In this document: positions 16,012 to 24,919 of the stretch, piece by piece
How the letters are laid out: each line of letters starts with the position of its first letter
Position numbering within the stretch: the first letter of the stretch is position 1
Source: Clostridiales bacterium
GTDB taxonomy: Bacteria > Bacillota > Clostridia > Saccharofermentanales > Saccharofermentanaceae
Reading direction: 5' to 3'
NCBI GenBank assembly: GCA_017545245.1
Contig: JAFWPB010000016.1
Location: forward strand, 1-64,000
DNA length: 64,000 nt
Notes under the pieces: generated by a model
What the model was told of the DNA's origin: nothing
Database searches by the model: none
What the model saw: the letters and a program-made list of their open reading frames with translations, nothing else
Made by a program: the position numbers and the translations under genes

Positions 16012-16536
16012 TCAGATGTAATACACATAATCGTCTTTTCTTGCTACGGGTTCTTTTGCCGGTTCCGCCGCATAACCCAGCGCACAATGACCGATCCCTT
16101 CGTATTCTCCTTCGATGCCAAGTTTAGAAAGCAGTGCTTTCCCAAAATCAGATTCAAATTCTTCTTTCGCCCTGTGGATCCAGATACTGGCGACACCCAG
16201 GCTCTCCGCTGCATTCATGAGATTGCCCATGACAAGCGATCCATCGTAAACATACGTCATGATATCTTTCTTTGCCAGAACGATCAGGATCACCGGCGCA
16301 CCATAAAACGGATCGAAATCTCCGCCCCAGCCGCCGACTTTCCGGTTTTCTTCCGAAATCTGATCACGCAGGGTCTTATCCGTCACCGCAATGATGATTG
16401 GGCTTTGCTTACCCATACCGGTAGCCGCATATGTACCTGCCTTGATGATGGCCTGGAGCTCTTCCTCTTTGATCATGTCAGGCTTAAAATTCCGGCAGCT
16501 TCTTCTGGACTCAAGAACTTTCAATGTCTCATTCAT
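16012..16536 (-). CDS. Nitroreductase-family FMN oxidoreductase
   Basis: 174 residues; start follows GGAGGAAATG. Nitroreductase fold: ESRRSCRNFKPDMIKEEELQAIIKAGTYAATGMGKQSPIIIAV (FMN-binding Arg-Ser-x-Arg and Gly-Lys-Gln-Ser), GVASIWIHRAKEEF, and the C-terminal IGHCALGYAAEPAKEPVARKDDYVYYI. Uses NAD(P)H to reduce nitro groups, quinones or enones as a dimer. First gene of a three-gene operon with the cyclase and the flavin reductase. Confidence 0.93.
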   Translation of the reverse strand: MNETLKVLESRRSCRNFKPDMIKEEELQAIIKAGTYAATGMGKQSPIIIAVTDKTLRDQISEENRKVGGWGGDFDPFYGAPVILIVLAKKDIMTYVYDGSLVMGNLMNAAESLGVASIWIHRAKEEFESDFGKALLSKLGIEGEYEGIGHCALGYAAEPAKEPVARKDDYVYYI

Positions 16537-16661
16537 AAATCATTTCCTCCTAATCATTACGGTTTAACAATCACTACTTGGTATATTATCACCCTGTCAG
16601 GGCCGAGTCTTCTTATCCTTCGTTTTAGGATTTCTCATTTTTTGCAGATTGCGCCTTCGGA

Positions 16662-18080
16662 TCACTTCAGGAAAAGATTGAGTAGCTTTCTCTTCTTCTC
16701 CCCTGTCTTTCCACTATAGGGGTGTTCCCGCATCGGCAGATTAAAGTGGTTCGACCCGAAAAGCACTGTACTCTGGTGCGTAAACTCGCGGAACCCCCAA
16801 ATGCCATGGTACGAACCCATGCCTGAGTGTCCGGTTCCATTGAACGGCGCCCCCTTCACCATCAGATGCAGGCACACTTCATTAACACAGCCGCCGCCAT
16901 ACTGCTGGGTCGACATGACTTTCTTCGCCCACTTTTTATTCTTCGTAAACACATAGAGCGCAAGTCCATGCTCTCTTCTGTTGATCGTGTCCATCAGTTC
17001 ATCGATCCGGCAGTCCTCGTAAGGCACGACCGGCAAAAGCGGATTAAAGAGTTCATGTTGCACAACAGGTTCATCGATTTTGACCGGATAGATGATCGTC
17101 GGTTCGAAGCGGAGTTTTTCCGCATCGCCTTTTCCTCCAAACACGATACGATCCTTATACTCTTCCGCTTCGCTCTTGCATTTTTCAAAAGCACTGGCGC
17201 TGATTAGTTTTGGATATTCCGGGTTTTCGATCGCACTCTCCCCGATCTGCCGGATAAAGGCATCCTTCAGTTCTTTTAGAAAAGCATCGGCGACTTCTGA
17301 TGCCACCGCGATCTGATTGATATTGATACAGATCTGTCCGCTATTCATGAGTTTAAAGAACGCGATCTTTCTGGCCGCATCCTTCAGGTCCGCATCTTTT
17401 CGCACGACGCACCAGTTTCCTGTTTCGCCGCCAAGTTCCAGCGCCACCGGGGTCAGGTGCTTTGCCGCCATCTCCATGACGTGTACACCCACCTTCGGTG
17501 AACCGGTATAGAAAATCTTATCGAAGCGTTCTTCCAGACAGAGGTCAGCGATATCATGTCCGCCATCCACCAGCGTCACATACTCTTCCGGAAACGTCTC
17601 ATGAATCAACGTCTTCAGCACTTCCGTACAGGCAGAAGACTTGGAACTGGTTTTGAGAATAACAGTATTTCCGCCTGCCAGTGAAGTTGCCACAACAACC
17701 AGCGACAGATAGATGGGAAAGTTAAAAGGACTGATGACCAGTGTCACGCCATAAGGAAGCTTATAGATGCGCGTCCAAATACTTGGGAAGCACTTAAGTC
17801 CGCTGAATTGCCGATCGGGTTTCGCCCACTTCTTCAGATGCGAACGGATCTCCGAGATCTCCGTAAGCGTCGCACCGACATCACAGAAATACGACTCAAG
17901 AGGATGACGGCCGAGGTCTTGCGAAATCGCATCTTCCACATCTTTTCCACGAGATTTCAGCCCGTCATACAGCGCATCAAGCATCTTCAGCCGGAAAGAC
18001 ACATCCAGTGTTTTCCCCGACAAGAAGAACTCCCGCTGTTTCTCCACGATCGCATGGATCGTCTCCTTCGTCCAGCCCAT
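16662..18080 (-). CDS. NAD(P)-dependent aldehyde dehydrogenase
   Basis: About 472 residues from the ATG at 18080, preceded by TTGAGGTGAG; a GTG three codons earlier overlaps that site. Class-3-like aldehyde dehydrogenase: VISPFNFPIYLSL, FDKIFYTGSPKVGVHVM (cofactor loop), PVALELGGETGNW (general-base Glu; the usual GKNP is GGETGN here) and LMNSGQICININQIAV (catalytic Cys). No strong C-terminal membrane anchor, though the end is basic and hydrophobic. Oxidises aldehydes to acids. It follows the carbohydrate operon by 89 bases and may be expressed with it. Confidence 0.94.
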   Translation of the reverse strand: MGWTKETIHAIVEKQREFFLSGKTLDVSFRLKMLDALYDGLKSRGKDVEDAISQDLGRHPLESYFCDVGATLTEISEIRSHLKKWAKPDRQFSGLKCFPSIWTRIYKLPYGVTLVISPFNFPIYLSLVVVATSLAGGNTVILKTSSKSSACTEVLKTLIHETFPEEYVTLVDGGHDIADLCLEERFDKIFYTGSPKVGVHVMEMAAKHLTPVALELGGETGNWCVVRKDADLKDAARKIAFFKLMNSGQICININQIAVASEVADAFLKELKDAFIRQIGESAIENPEYPKLISASAFEKCKSEAEEYKDRIVFGGKGDAEKLRFEPTIIYPVKIDEPVVQHELFNPLLPVVPYEDCRIDELMDTINRREHGLALYVFTKNKKWAKKVMSTQQYGGGCVNEVCLHLMVKGAPFNGTGHSGMGSYHGIWGFREFTHQSTVLFGSNHFNLPMREHPYSGKTGEKKRKLLNLFLK

Positions 18081-18169
18081 CTTTCTCACCTCAAGGTCGC
18101 AGTATATGTTTATTATACCTTATTTACGCTCCTTGAGGATTTCAGCAAGTGCGATATTTATCTTAACTC

Positions 18170-19150
18170 TTATGCGTAAAAACCAATCTCTTCGAAGACC
18201 TTGTCCATCAGTTCTGCATTTTTGATCGAGAACTCCGGAGTAATAAACGGCGTCTCTCCATAAAGGATACAACGGCTGAGCTGTTCGATCTCCAGCGAAT
18301 AATTCTGTGGGACAGAGATGCTGCTCTCTGTAACTCCGTCTTTCGTAAATACTTTATAGCTGACTTTTCCTTCCTGGTTGTACTCCACATCCGAACGGAT
18401 CGAGCCTTTTGTTCCATGAATGAACAGTCGGTCAAATCTTGAATTCGTGTTCTCACCAAGGATCATACCAACATTAAAGGATGCTCTTGCACCGTTCTGG
18501 AAACGGATAATCGCAGCAGTATTCAGGTCAACACCAAGATCAGAATACTCCGCACTGGCCTTTACAAACGAAGGCTCCGAATCGATCAGAGAAAGTATCA
18601 TGGTTGTGCAATAACAGCCAAGATCGTACATCGCTCCGCCGCCATGCTCCTTATGGAGACGGAAATCTTCTTTATAGCCTTGCGTGATAAATGCCGATTC
18701 GATGTAATCAATATCTCCGATAATGCCACTCTTTACATCGTTCTTCAGGCTTTCTACATACGGACTGTGAAGATAGGCATACGCTTCCATGAGATAGACA
18801 CCGTTTTCTTTTGCGGTCGCAAACATCTCCCGTACTTCGTCTGCATTTAAGCCTAAGGGCTTTTCACAAAGAACATGTTTTCCATGCTGAAGTGCTGCTT
18901 TAACATACTTCAGATGCAAATCGTTCGGAAGCGGAATATAGATAGCCTGAACATCCTTATCTTCGATCAGTTCATCGTAGCTTCCGTATGCTTTTTCAAA
19001 ACCATATTCGTTCTTATATGCTTCGGCTTTTTCCGGATTTCTTCCTGCAATCGCATAAAGTTCGCAGCTTGCTGCCTGCTTCATTCCCGGGATCGTGCCC
19101 CATCTTGCGATGTTCGCAGTTCCTAAAATGCCCCATTTCACTTTCTGCAT
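18170..19150 (-). CDS. Gfo/Idh/MocA-family oxidoreductase
   Basis: About 326 residues from the ATG at 19150, after AAAGGAG. Rossmann N-terminus KWGILGTANIARWGTIPG, then AIYIPLPNDLHLKYVKAALQHGKHVLCEKPLG with the catalytic Lys of EKP, and GGGAMYDLGCYCTTMI. Uses NAD(P) to oxidise or reduce sugars, sugar acids or xylose-type substrates. Starts 22 bases after the stop of the preceding aldo/keto reductase and is probably the last gene of the carbohydrate operon. Confidence 0.94.
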   Translation of the reverse strand: MQKVKWGILGTANIARWGTIPGMKQAASCELYAIAGRNPEKAEAYKNEYGFEKAYGSYDELIEDKDVQAIYIPLPNDLHLKYVKAALQHGKHVLCEKPLGLNADEVREMFATAKENGVYLMEAYAYLHSPYVESLKNDVKSGIIGDIDYIESAFITQGYKEDFRLHKEHGGGAMYDLGCYCTTMILSLIDSEPSFVKASAEYSDLGVDLNTAAIIRFQNGARASFNVGMILGENTNSRFDRLFIHGTKGSIRSDVEYNQEGKVSYKVFTKDGVTESSISVPQNYSLEIEQLSRCILYGETPFITPEFSIKNAELMDKVFEEIGFYA

Positions 19151-19172
19151 AATGCACACGCTCCTTTCGGAA

Positions 19173-20099
19173 TTACGGCAGGAATTTGCCGGATGCCAGG
19201 TACAGGTCATACCACTCTTTATGTGTTAGATCGACTTTAGTCGCATCACAGATATCTTTCAGGTGATCCGGATTCATTGTGCCTGCGATTGCCTGCATCT
19301 TCGCCGGGTGACGAAGGATCCATGCGATGGCGATGGCTGTCTTGGAAACGCCATATGTCTCCCCAATACGTCCCAGCACCTCATTAAGTTTCGGAAAATC
19401 CGGATGATCTACGAAACAACCTTTGAACATACCGATCTGTAGCGGCGACCAGGCCTGGATCGTAATATCGTGCAGACGGCAGTACTCGAGAGTACCGTTA
19501 TCTCTATCGATAGACATGTCCGTCGTCTTGTTGTTGAGATATAACGGCGTATCGATCAGCTGGGACTGATCCAGTGAAAGCTGAAGCTGGTTAAATACCA
19601 ACGGCTGCTTCACGTATTTCTTCAGAAGTTCCAGCTGGCCTGGAGTTACGTTACTGACACCAAAATGCTTGACTTTGCCTGAACTGCTTAAGATATCGAA
19701 AGCCTCTGCGACTTCTTCCGGATCAAAAAGCACATCCGGACGATGCAGCAGTAATGCATCGAGGTAATCTGTCTTCAGACGGGAAAGGATACCGTCTACG
19801 CTTTCCAGGATATCTCCTTTGCTCCAGTCGAATTCCTGACGGTCAAAATGCAGACCGCACTTACTCTGCAGATAGATGTCCTCTCTTTTGATGCCTGTCA
19901 AAGGAAGCGCATCTCCGAAACGGGTCTCCGCTTCGCCGTCACCATAGCAGGTCGCGTGATCGAAGTAGTTGATTCCAAGATCTACCGAAGTAGAAATCAT
20001 TTTTGCTGCTTCTTCTACACTTAATGCCGGCATACGCATACATCCGAGAATGATTCTTGAGATGTTCTGTGGTCCGTTTACTACATTCAACATTTTCAT
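19173..20099 (-). CDS. Aldo/keto reductase (YdhF-like)
   Basis: 308 residues; start follows AAAGGAGG. Aldo/keto reductase barrel with GCMRMPALSVEEAAKMI, NYFDHATCYGDGEAE (Asp/Tyr of the active site), YLQSKCGL with the catalytic Lys, ALLLHRPD with the His, and WILRHPAKMQAIAGTMNPDHL for NADP binding. Closest in layout to E. coli YdhF. It is the second aldo/keto reductase of this operon and the third in the window. Substrate likely a sugar-derived carbonyl. Confidence 0.93.
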   Translation of the reverse strand: MKMLNVVNGPQNISRIILGCMRMPALSVEEAAKMISTSVDLGINYFDHATCYGDGEAETRFGDALPLTGIKREDIYLQSKCGLHFDRQEFDWSKGDILESVDGILSRLKTDYLDALLLHRPDVLFDPEEVAEAFDILSSSGKVKHFGVSNVTPGQLELLKKYVKQPLVFNQLQLSLDQSQLIDTPLYLNNKTTDMSIDRDNGTLEYCRLHDITIQAWSPLQIGMFKGCFVDHPDFPKLNEVLGRIGETYGVSKTAIAIAWILRHPAKMQAIAGTMNPDHLKDICDATKVDLTHKEWYDLYLASGKFLP

Positions 20100-20140
20100 T
20101 TTCCCGTCCTCCTTTGAATCAGGTAACTAATATTGCTTTA

Positions 20141-21583
20141 TTATTTTTCGATCTGAATCTTAATTTCTTTCTTCATACCATGTGCACCGAAGATCTGCCA
20201 GTTTCCTTCACCCAGACGCTGCAAGATCGCCTGTCTTTCCAATGCACAAAGTGCCGGATCTGTATCCACGGATGTCATCAGGACCGGAGCATACTGATTG
20301 TACTCAGACTGTTCTTTCGTCAAGCCATGAAGATTGATATAGATATCTCCGGAGAAAACAACGTGATGCGCATAATCGATCCACACAGTCTCGCCTTTTA
20401 GGTGTCCGCCTTTTCCCTGATAGACTTCAAAATGCATCTCGCCGAAATCGAAGAAGCCGATCTGGGTAAGCGGTTCCGTCTGCTTCTTAGGAGACGTCCA
20501 AAGTGCTTTTACCTTGGAAGGATCCGGAGTCGTATAGCAGGTCAGCGCTTTACAGATATTGACATACGGCTTGTGGAGCGGATTCTGTTCTCTGTATCCA
20601 TCCTTGCCTTCCGCTTCCAGTTCAAAGCATTCTTTGGTGGGTTCGCTGGCCAGGATCTCGTCAAACATGGACAATAGACCGCAGTGGTCCACATCCGCAT
20701 GTGTTACGCAGATCGTCTTTTTCATGTTATCAAAATCAGGAAGAAGGTCATGGAAGATCTTCTCCATTTCTTCGTGGTAGAGTGCATATCCGCAGTCAAA
20801 GAAAAGCACTTGCCCCATACTGACTAGTATAGCAGTGTTGCTTCCGCAGGCGGGCTCGATCAGGATGATCTCCGTGTTATCCGTCACCGGATGATGCGTA
20901 ATCCTCGGTGCAAACTTTGCACCACGGCACTCAGCCAGAAGATGTGCAAAGCGGCTGATGCTCTCGAATGTCTTATACGGAGACAGCCCCTTCTCATCCA
21001 GCATCTGCATGACAACATTGGCATTTACCAGGAGTTCATCACGCTTGGAAGACGGAAGCCCGATACACTGTACGAGTTCAGAAACAAATGACTGGTAGAA
21101 GATCGAATTATCGTAGACTTTCTCCGAATGATTATAGTCCAGTACGCGGATCCTGCAGAGCTTCTGTGTCTCCTCAATAAATGCCTTCAGATTGTTCTCG
21201 TCATCGACGAAAAGGCCCATCTTGAATGCCTGATAATCCGTGCCGTTCTCCTGGGAGCTGATGTAGGAAATATTCAATCTGTATTGATCGATAAGCCGCA
21301 GCACATCGGTCACGCTTCCCGGACGATCTTCCAGCAGGAACTCCAGAAGCACGATGCTGTTCTCACTTTTCGGAGTCTGCAGATAGCCAATCTCGGACAG
21401 CATGGCATCGGCCTTTTTCAACTGTTCTTCATCGCCTTCTGCATCAATAAAAAGTGTATGGGAATCGACTGCTTTGTTATAGCTTACGCGGGTAATGTTG
21501 ATGCCCAGATTCGCAAAGCATTCACTGGCTTTGAGAAAAGCTCCGATATGGTTGGGCATAGTCGTTATGTATGTTTTTTTCAA
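20141..21583 (-). CDS. Tandem ACT domains fused to a metallo-beta-lactamase-fold hydrolase
   Basis: About 480 residues. I take the TTG at 21583, because GAGGG lies 7 bases upstream; the TTG at 21616 has no such site. Residues ~1-75 and ~80-155 are two ACT-like domains (TYITTMPNHIGAFLKASECFANLGINI; VLLEFLLEDRPGSVTDVLRLIDQY), a fold that senses amino acids and small ligands. Residues ~240-480 are a metallo-beta-lactamase-fold hydrolase with THADVDHCG (HxDxDH metal site), GGHLKGETVWID and VFSGDIYINL. This pairing suggests ligand-controlled hydrolysis. Starts 34 bases after the Fe-S aldo/keto reductase. Substrate unknown. Confidence 0.85.
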   Translation of the reverse strand: MKKTYITTMPNHIGAFLKASECFANLGINITRVSYNKAVDSHTLFIDAEGDEEQLKKADAMLSEIGYLQTPKSENSIVLLEFLLEDRPGSVTDVLRLIDQYRLNISYISSQENGTDYQAFKMGLFVDDENNLKAFIEETQKLCRIRVLDYNHSEKVYDNSIFYQSFVSELVQCIGLPSSKRDELLVNANVVMQMLDEKGLSPYKTFESISRFAHLLAECRGAKFAPRITHHPVTDNTEIILIEPACGSNTAILVSMGQVLFFDCGYALYHEEMEKIFHDLLPDFDNMKKTICVTHADVDHCGLLSMFDEILASEPTKECFELEAEGKDGYREQNPLHKPYVNICKALTCYTTPDPSKVKALWTSPKKQTEPLTQIGFFDFGEMHFEVYQGKGGHLKGETVWIDYAHHVVFSGDIYINLHGLTKEQSEYNQYAPVLMTSVDTDPALCALERQAILQRLGEGNWQIFGAHGMKKEIKIQIEK

Positions 21584-21616
21584 TCTGATTCCCTCTGCGC
21601 TTTCTTCGGTCTGCAA

Positions 21617-22738
21617 TTATGTATCAAGTATGGATGCCGCTTCTTTCATAAGCTCGATGATCGGCAGGTGTTGTGGACAAACACTTTCACACTGGCCGCA
21701 TCCGATACAGTCAGAAGCCCTTCCGGAACGGGAAACCAGACCAGAATAGAAGTTTTTGGATCTCCAGTCATCCGGATATCTTCTGAGAGTATTGATCGTG
21801 CGGAATACATCCGGGATACTGATGCTCATCGGGCATCCGTCACAGCAGTACTTACATGCAGTACAGCCGATCTGCGGCATACTGAGAATATCTGCCGTCA
21901 CTTCATCAACGATATTCATCTCCTCCGAAGACAGCGCTTCAAAGTCCGTAAATGTACTGATATTATCATCCATCTGTTCTTCAGAAGACATTCCGGAAAG
22001 AATGGTCATGACACCCGGAAGTGATCCGACAAAACGAAGAGCCCAGGAAGCCACTGACTTGTCCGGACGTTTCGCCTTAAACTTCTCTTCGATCTCAGGT
22101 CCCAGGTTCGCAAGCATACCACCACGGATCGGCTCCATAACAATGATCGGAATATTTCTCTCATGAAGAATATCGTAAAGCTCCTGAGAGCGCACGACCG
22201 GATTACTGCGGTCCAGATAGTTCAGCTGGATCTGTACGAACTCGACTTCCGGATGCTGATCCAGTACTTCCTTAAGAAGTTCCGGACTTCCATGGAAAGA
22301 AAAACCGAAATGCTTGATCTTTCCTTCAGCTTTTCTCTGCATACACCAGTTAAAGCAGTCATATTTGACGTAAGTGTTGTAGTTATTTCCATCTTCCAGA
22401 GAATGCAGAAGATACAGGTCAAAATAGTCCACACCGGCCCGCTCAAGCTGTTCGTTAAAGATCCGCTCGATATCTTCTTCCTTCTTGATTTCCCATGCAG
22501 GAAGCTTGGTAGCAATCATAAAACTATCTCGCGGATAGCGCTTCACTAATGCTTCTCTCGCCGCCACTTCAGACTTTCCACCATGGTACACATATGCAGT
22601 ATCGAAATAATTCATTCCTGCAGCCATATATTTATCCACCATACGGCAAACATGCTCATGGTCAATCACACCATCTTTTTCCGGCAGACGCATCAAACCA
22701 AACCCCAGTTTCGGCATTTTACTAAGATCAATACTCAT
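21617..22738 (-). CDS. Aldo/keto reductase with C-terminal 4Fe-4S ferredoxin domain
   Basis: 373 residues; start follows TGGAGG. The first ~280 residues are an aldo/keto reductase (GFGLMRLPEKDGVIDHEHVC, NYFDTAYVYHGGKSE, IATKLPAW, LYLLHSLEDGNNYN). The C-terminus carries CTACKYCCDGCP and CIGCGQCESVCPQHLP, two 4Fe-4S motifs. This subfamily is common in anaerobic Firmicutes and may couple carbonyl reduction to ferredoxin rather than only to NADPH. Located between the xylanase and the ACT-hydrolase gene in one operon. Confidence 0.94.
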   Translation of the reverse strand: MSIDLSKMPKLGFGLMRLPEKDGVIDHEHVCRMVDKYMAAGMNYFDTAYVYHGGKSEVAAREALVKRYPRDSFMIATKLPAWEIKKEEDIERIFNEQLERAGVDYFDLYLLHSLEDGNNYNTYVKYDCFNWCMQRKAEGKIKHFGFSFHGSPELLKEVLDQHPEVEFVQIQLNYLDRSNPVVRSQELYDILHERNIPIIVMEPIRGGMLANLGPEIEEKFKAKRPDKSVASWALRFVGSLPGVMTILSGMSSEEQMDDNISTFTDFEALSSEEMNIVDEVTADILSMPQIGCTACKYCCDGCPMSISIPDVFRTINTLRRYPDDWRSKNFYSGLVSRSGRASDCIGCGQCESVCPQHLPIIELMKEAASILDT

Positions 22739-22779
22739 CGTGCACCTCCATTTTTTCTTTCACACATTTTTTGAAAAAA

Positions 22780-23985
22780 TTATTTTGAAAGAACTATCAC
22801 TATACTGTCATTATCTGAGAGTTTTGCTTTTGACGTAAGATCATCTACAGCAAAATCATAATCGCCCTTAAAGGCTTCGATTACGGCATATCCTTCCGAA
22901 TCCGTCTGGACATTGGTATCCGTCCACCATTCTTCCTTTACAAGCTTTTTCAGCATCTTGTAGGAAGGTTTCAAAGAATTATCCTCACGGATAAAACCAC
23001 TCGGAGCATGAAGCCATGCACCATCACGGTAATCCCAGGTCGTGATCGCCTGTACAAGCGGATGAGAGAAAAGAATGCGGTACATTTCTTCGATTTCACG
23101 TGCCTGTCTTTCTTCACCTTCCGGAGTCGTCGGCCACTTCTCGACCTGCCAGTCATTGAGGTCCACGATATGCGCCGGCATGATCTCGCCGGAAATCAAA
23201 GTGTTCTCTGTAAAGTGGATCGGGAGTCCAAAGTGGTCAAAACGTGCCAGTACCTCTTCCACCTTTTCTCTTCCCCAGTATCCCTGATGCTGATGCGACT
23301 GGATACCGATTGCACTGATCGGTACACCCGCATTCAAACAGCCATCGATAAGGATTTCGTAATTGGTGGAAGTATTGAAATCATTAAGAAGGAGTACTGC
23401 GTCCGGATTGCAGGAATGTGCTTCATCAAAGACTTTCTTGATCAGGCCTACTCTTCCGTGTTCCTTACAAAGACGCGTAATTGCATTGTCGTACTTGTCA
23501 AATATAGGCATGATCACGACTTCGTTGATCACATCCCACATATCAATGACACCCTTGAAGCCATTTACTTCACGATCGATACGTGCCAGCTGCTTTTCAA
23601 GGATCGTCTTATTGTCATATTGCATCAGCCAATCTGCACAAGCAGTATGCCAGCAAAGCGGATGTCCTTTTACCGTGACATTTTTGCTCTGAAGGTATTT
23701 TGCCGTCTTCATCAAGGCATCAGTATTCGGCTTTCCCTCTTCTTTTTCGAACTGTCCCCAGTAAAACGGAAGTGTTCCGTAATTGAAGATCTCCAGCCAG
23801 CTTTCCGTCACCGGCTTAAACTCTTCCTTTCCGTCTACAACATAGGGCATGAAATTAAATGCACCACAACCAAACAAAAACTCATGCTTGGTCTGCTGCA
23901 CGTGTACATTCTTGTTTACGAGAGGATTCCCGTTCTGATCTTTAAAAAGCACTCGCTTACTTACTTTTCTATGAGAAATATCCAT
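22780..23985 (-). CDS. Family GH10 endo-1,4-beta-xylanase, cytoplasmic
   Basis: 401 residues; start follows AAAGGAGAAC. GH10 signatures: VTVKGHPLCWHTACADWL, DMWDVINEVV with the acid/base Glu, AIGIQSHQHQGYWG, and PIHFTENTL with the nucleophile Glu, then WDYRDGAWLHAPSGFI. Cleaves beta-1,4-xylosyl bonds. No signal peptide, so it probably acts on imported xylo-oligosaccharides inside the cell. The first ~30 residues (RVLFKDQNGNPLVNKNVHVQQT) look like a small beta domain. It follows an AraC regulator and precedes oxidoreductases, as in a xylan-utilisation operon. Confidence 0.95.
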   Translation of the reverse strand: MDISHRKVSKRVLFKDQNGNPLVNKNVHVQQTKHEFLFGCGAFNFMPYVVDGKEEFKPVTESWLEIFNYGTLPFYWGQFEKEEGKPNTDALMKTAKYLQSKNVTVKGHPLCWHTACADWLMQYDNKTILEKQLARIDREVNGFKGVIDMWDVINEVVIMPIFDKYDNAITRLCKEHGRVGLIKKVFDEAHSCNPDAVLLLNDFNTSTNYEILIDGCLNAGVPISAIGIQSHQHQGYWGREKVEEVLARFDHFGLPIHFTENTLISGEIMPAHIVDLNDWQVEKWPTTPEGEERQAREIEEMYRILFSHPLVQAITTWDYRDGAWLHAPSGFIREDNSLKPSYKMLKKLVKEEWWTDTNVQTDSEGYAVIEAFKGDYDFAVDDLTSKAKLSDNDSIVIVLSK

Positions 23986-24026
23986 ATGCGTTCTCCTTTT
24001 CTTTTGTCGATTCTATGAAATGTCGT

Positions 24027-24914
24027 TTATTGCTGCTTGTGATCCGTCTCTCTGTTACTGACAAACAAACTTCTGTATTCTCCCGGAGCCATACCTTTCT
24101 CATCGTAAAATACACGGTTAAAACTCGGGATACTGCGGAATCCGGAAAGCATGGCGACCTGGGTCAGTGTCATGTCATTCTGCGCAAGAAGTTCCGTCGC
24201 TTTTTCAAGACGGATCATGTTCAGCCACTTGTTGTAGTTCATGCCCGTAACATTCTTGAATATGCGAGAGAAATAGTCCTTACTGATGCCTGCCATATCT
24301 GCCATAGCCTGCTGGGAAAGATCATCGGATGTCAGATTGTTCTTTATGTACTCCGTAACCATGATCATACGGCGCATCACGTCATCGTTATAACTATTCT
24401 TTCCGCTTGTAGAGAGCTCTTTGGAAAACTCTTCACGATGCTCATCCAAGGCAAGGACAAATTCCATAAGAAGCATGCAGCAACGCAATTCACGGTCTGC
24501 AGATTCAGAAAAAAACACATCCCGCATCTTGTATACCAGAGTCTGAAGTCTGGCAGACAGCTGCGGATGTGCACATCTTTCAATGACATGGAGATTCCGA
24601 TAGAAATGCATGATCCTTTGAAGATCGAGTAAAGAATTCATAAAAGTGTTGCTAAACTGAATGACTAGAGATTGTTCCCGGTCCGCATCGAGAATAGCAT
24701 GCATTTCCATCGGCCAAACCAGTACGAAATCGCCTTCTTTTAAGTTGTATGTACTTTGATTTACCCTAAAGATGTTCGTTTCGCCAGGGCCCACAAGGAG
24801 AATTTCGCCATACGAATGCCAGTGCATCTGATAGCTTCTGTCCTTAAAACCTGTGGACATGTTAAAGGCACTAATTCTGTCAAAATCAAAGTTTTCGTAC
24901 CGGCTATAATCCAT
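24027..24914 (-). CDS. AraC-family transcriptional regulator with cupin sensor domain
   Basis: 295 residues. Residues ~1-140 are a cupin-type ligand-binding domain (SYQMHWHSYGEILLVGPGETNIF). Residues ~190-290 are the double HTH: IKNNLTSDDLSQQAMADMAGISKDYFSRIFKNVTGMNYNKWLNMIRLEKATELL and TLTQVAMLSGFRSIPSFNRVFYDEKGMAPGEYR. It lies 5 bases after the alcohol dehydrogenase and 41 bases before the xylanase, so it probably activates this operon in response to a sugar. Confidence 0.95.
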   Translation of the reverse strand: MDYSRYENFDFDRISAFNMSTGFKDRSYQMHWHSYGEILLVGPGETNIFRVNQSTYNLKEGDFVLVWPMEMHAILDADREQSLVIQFSNTFMNSLLDLQRIMHFYRNLHVIERCAHPQLSARLQTLVYKMRDVFFSESADRELRCCMLLMEFVLALDEHREEFSKELSTSGKNSYNDDVMRRMIMVTEYIKNNLTSDDLSQQAMADMAGISKDYFSRIFKNVTGMNYNKWLNMIRLEKATELLAQNDMTLTQVAMLSGFRSIPSFNRVFYDEKGMAPGEYRSLFVSNRETDHKQQ

Positions 24915-24919
24915 ATAGC

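Noticed and set aside
23008..24018. Plus-strand open frame of 336 codons opposite the xylanase
   Set aside because: It is the antisense shadow of the GH10 gene, whose motifs are clear; the frame has no family motif or ribosome site.
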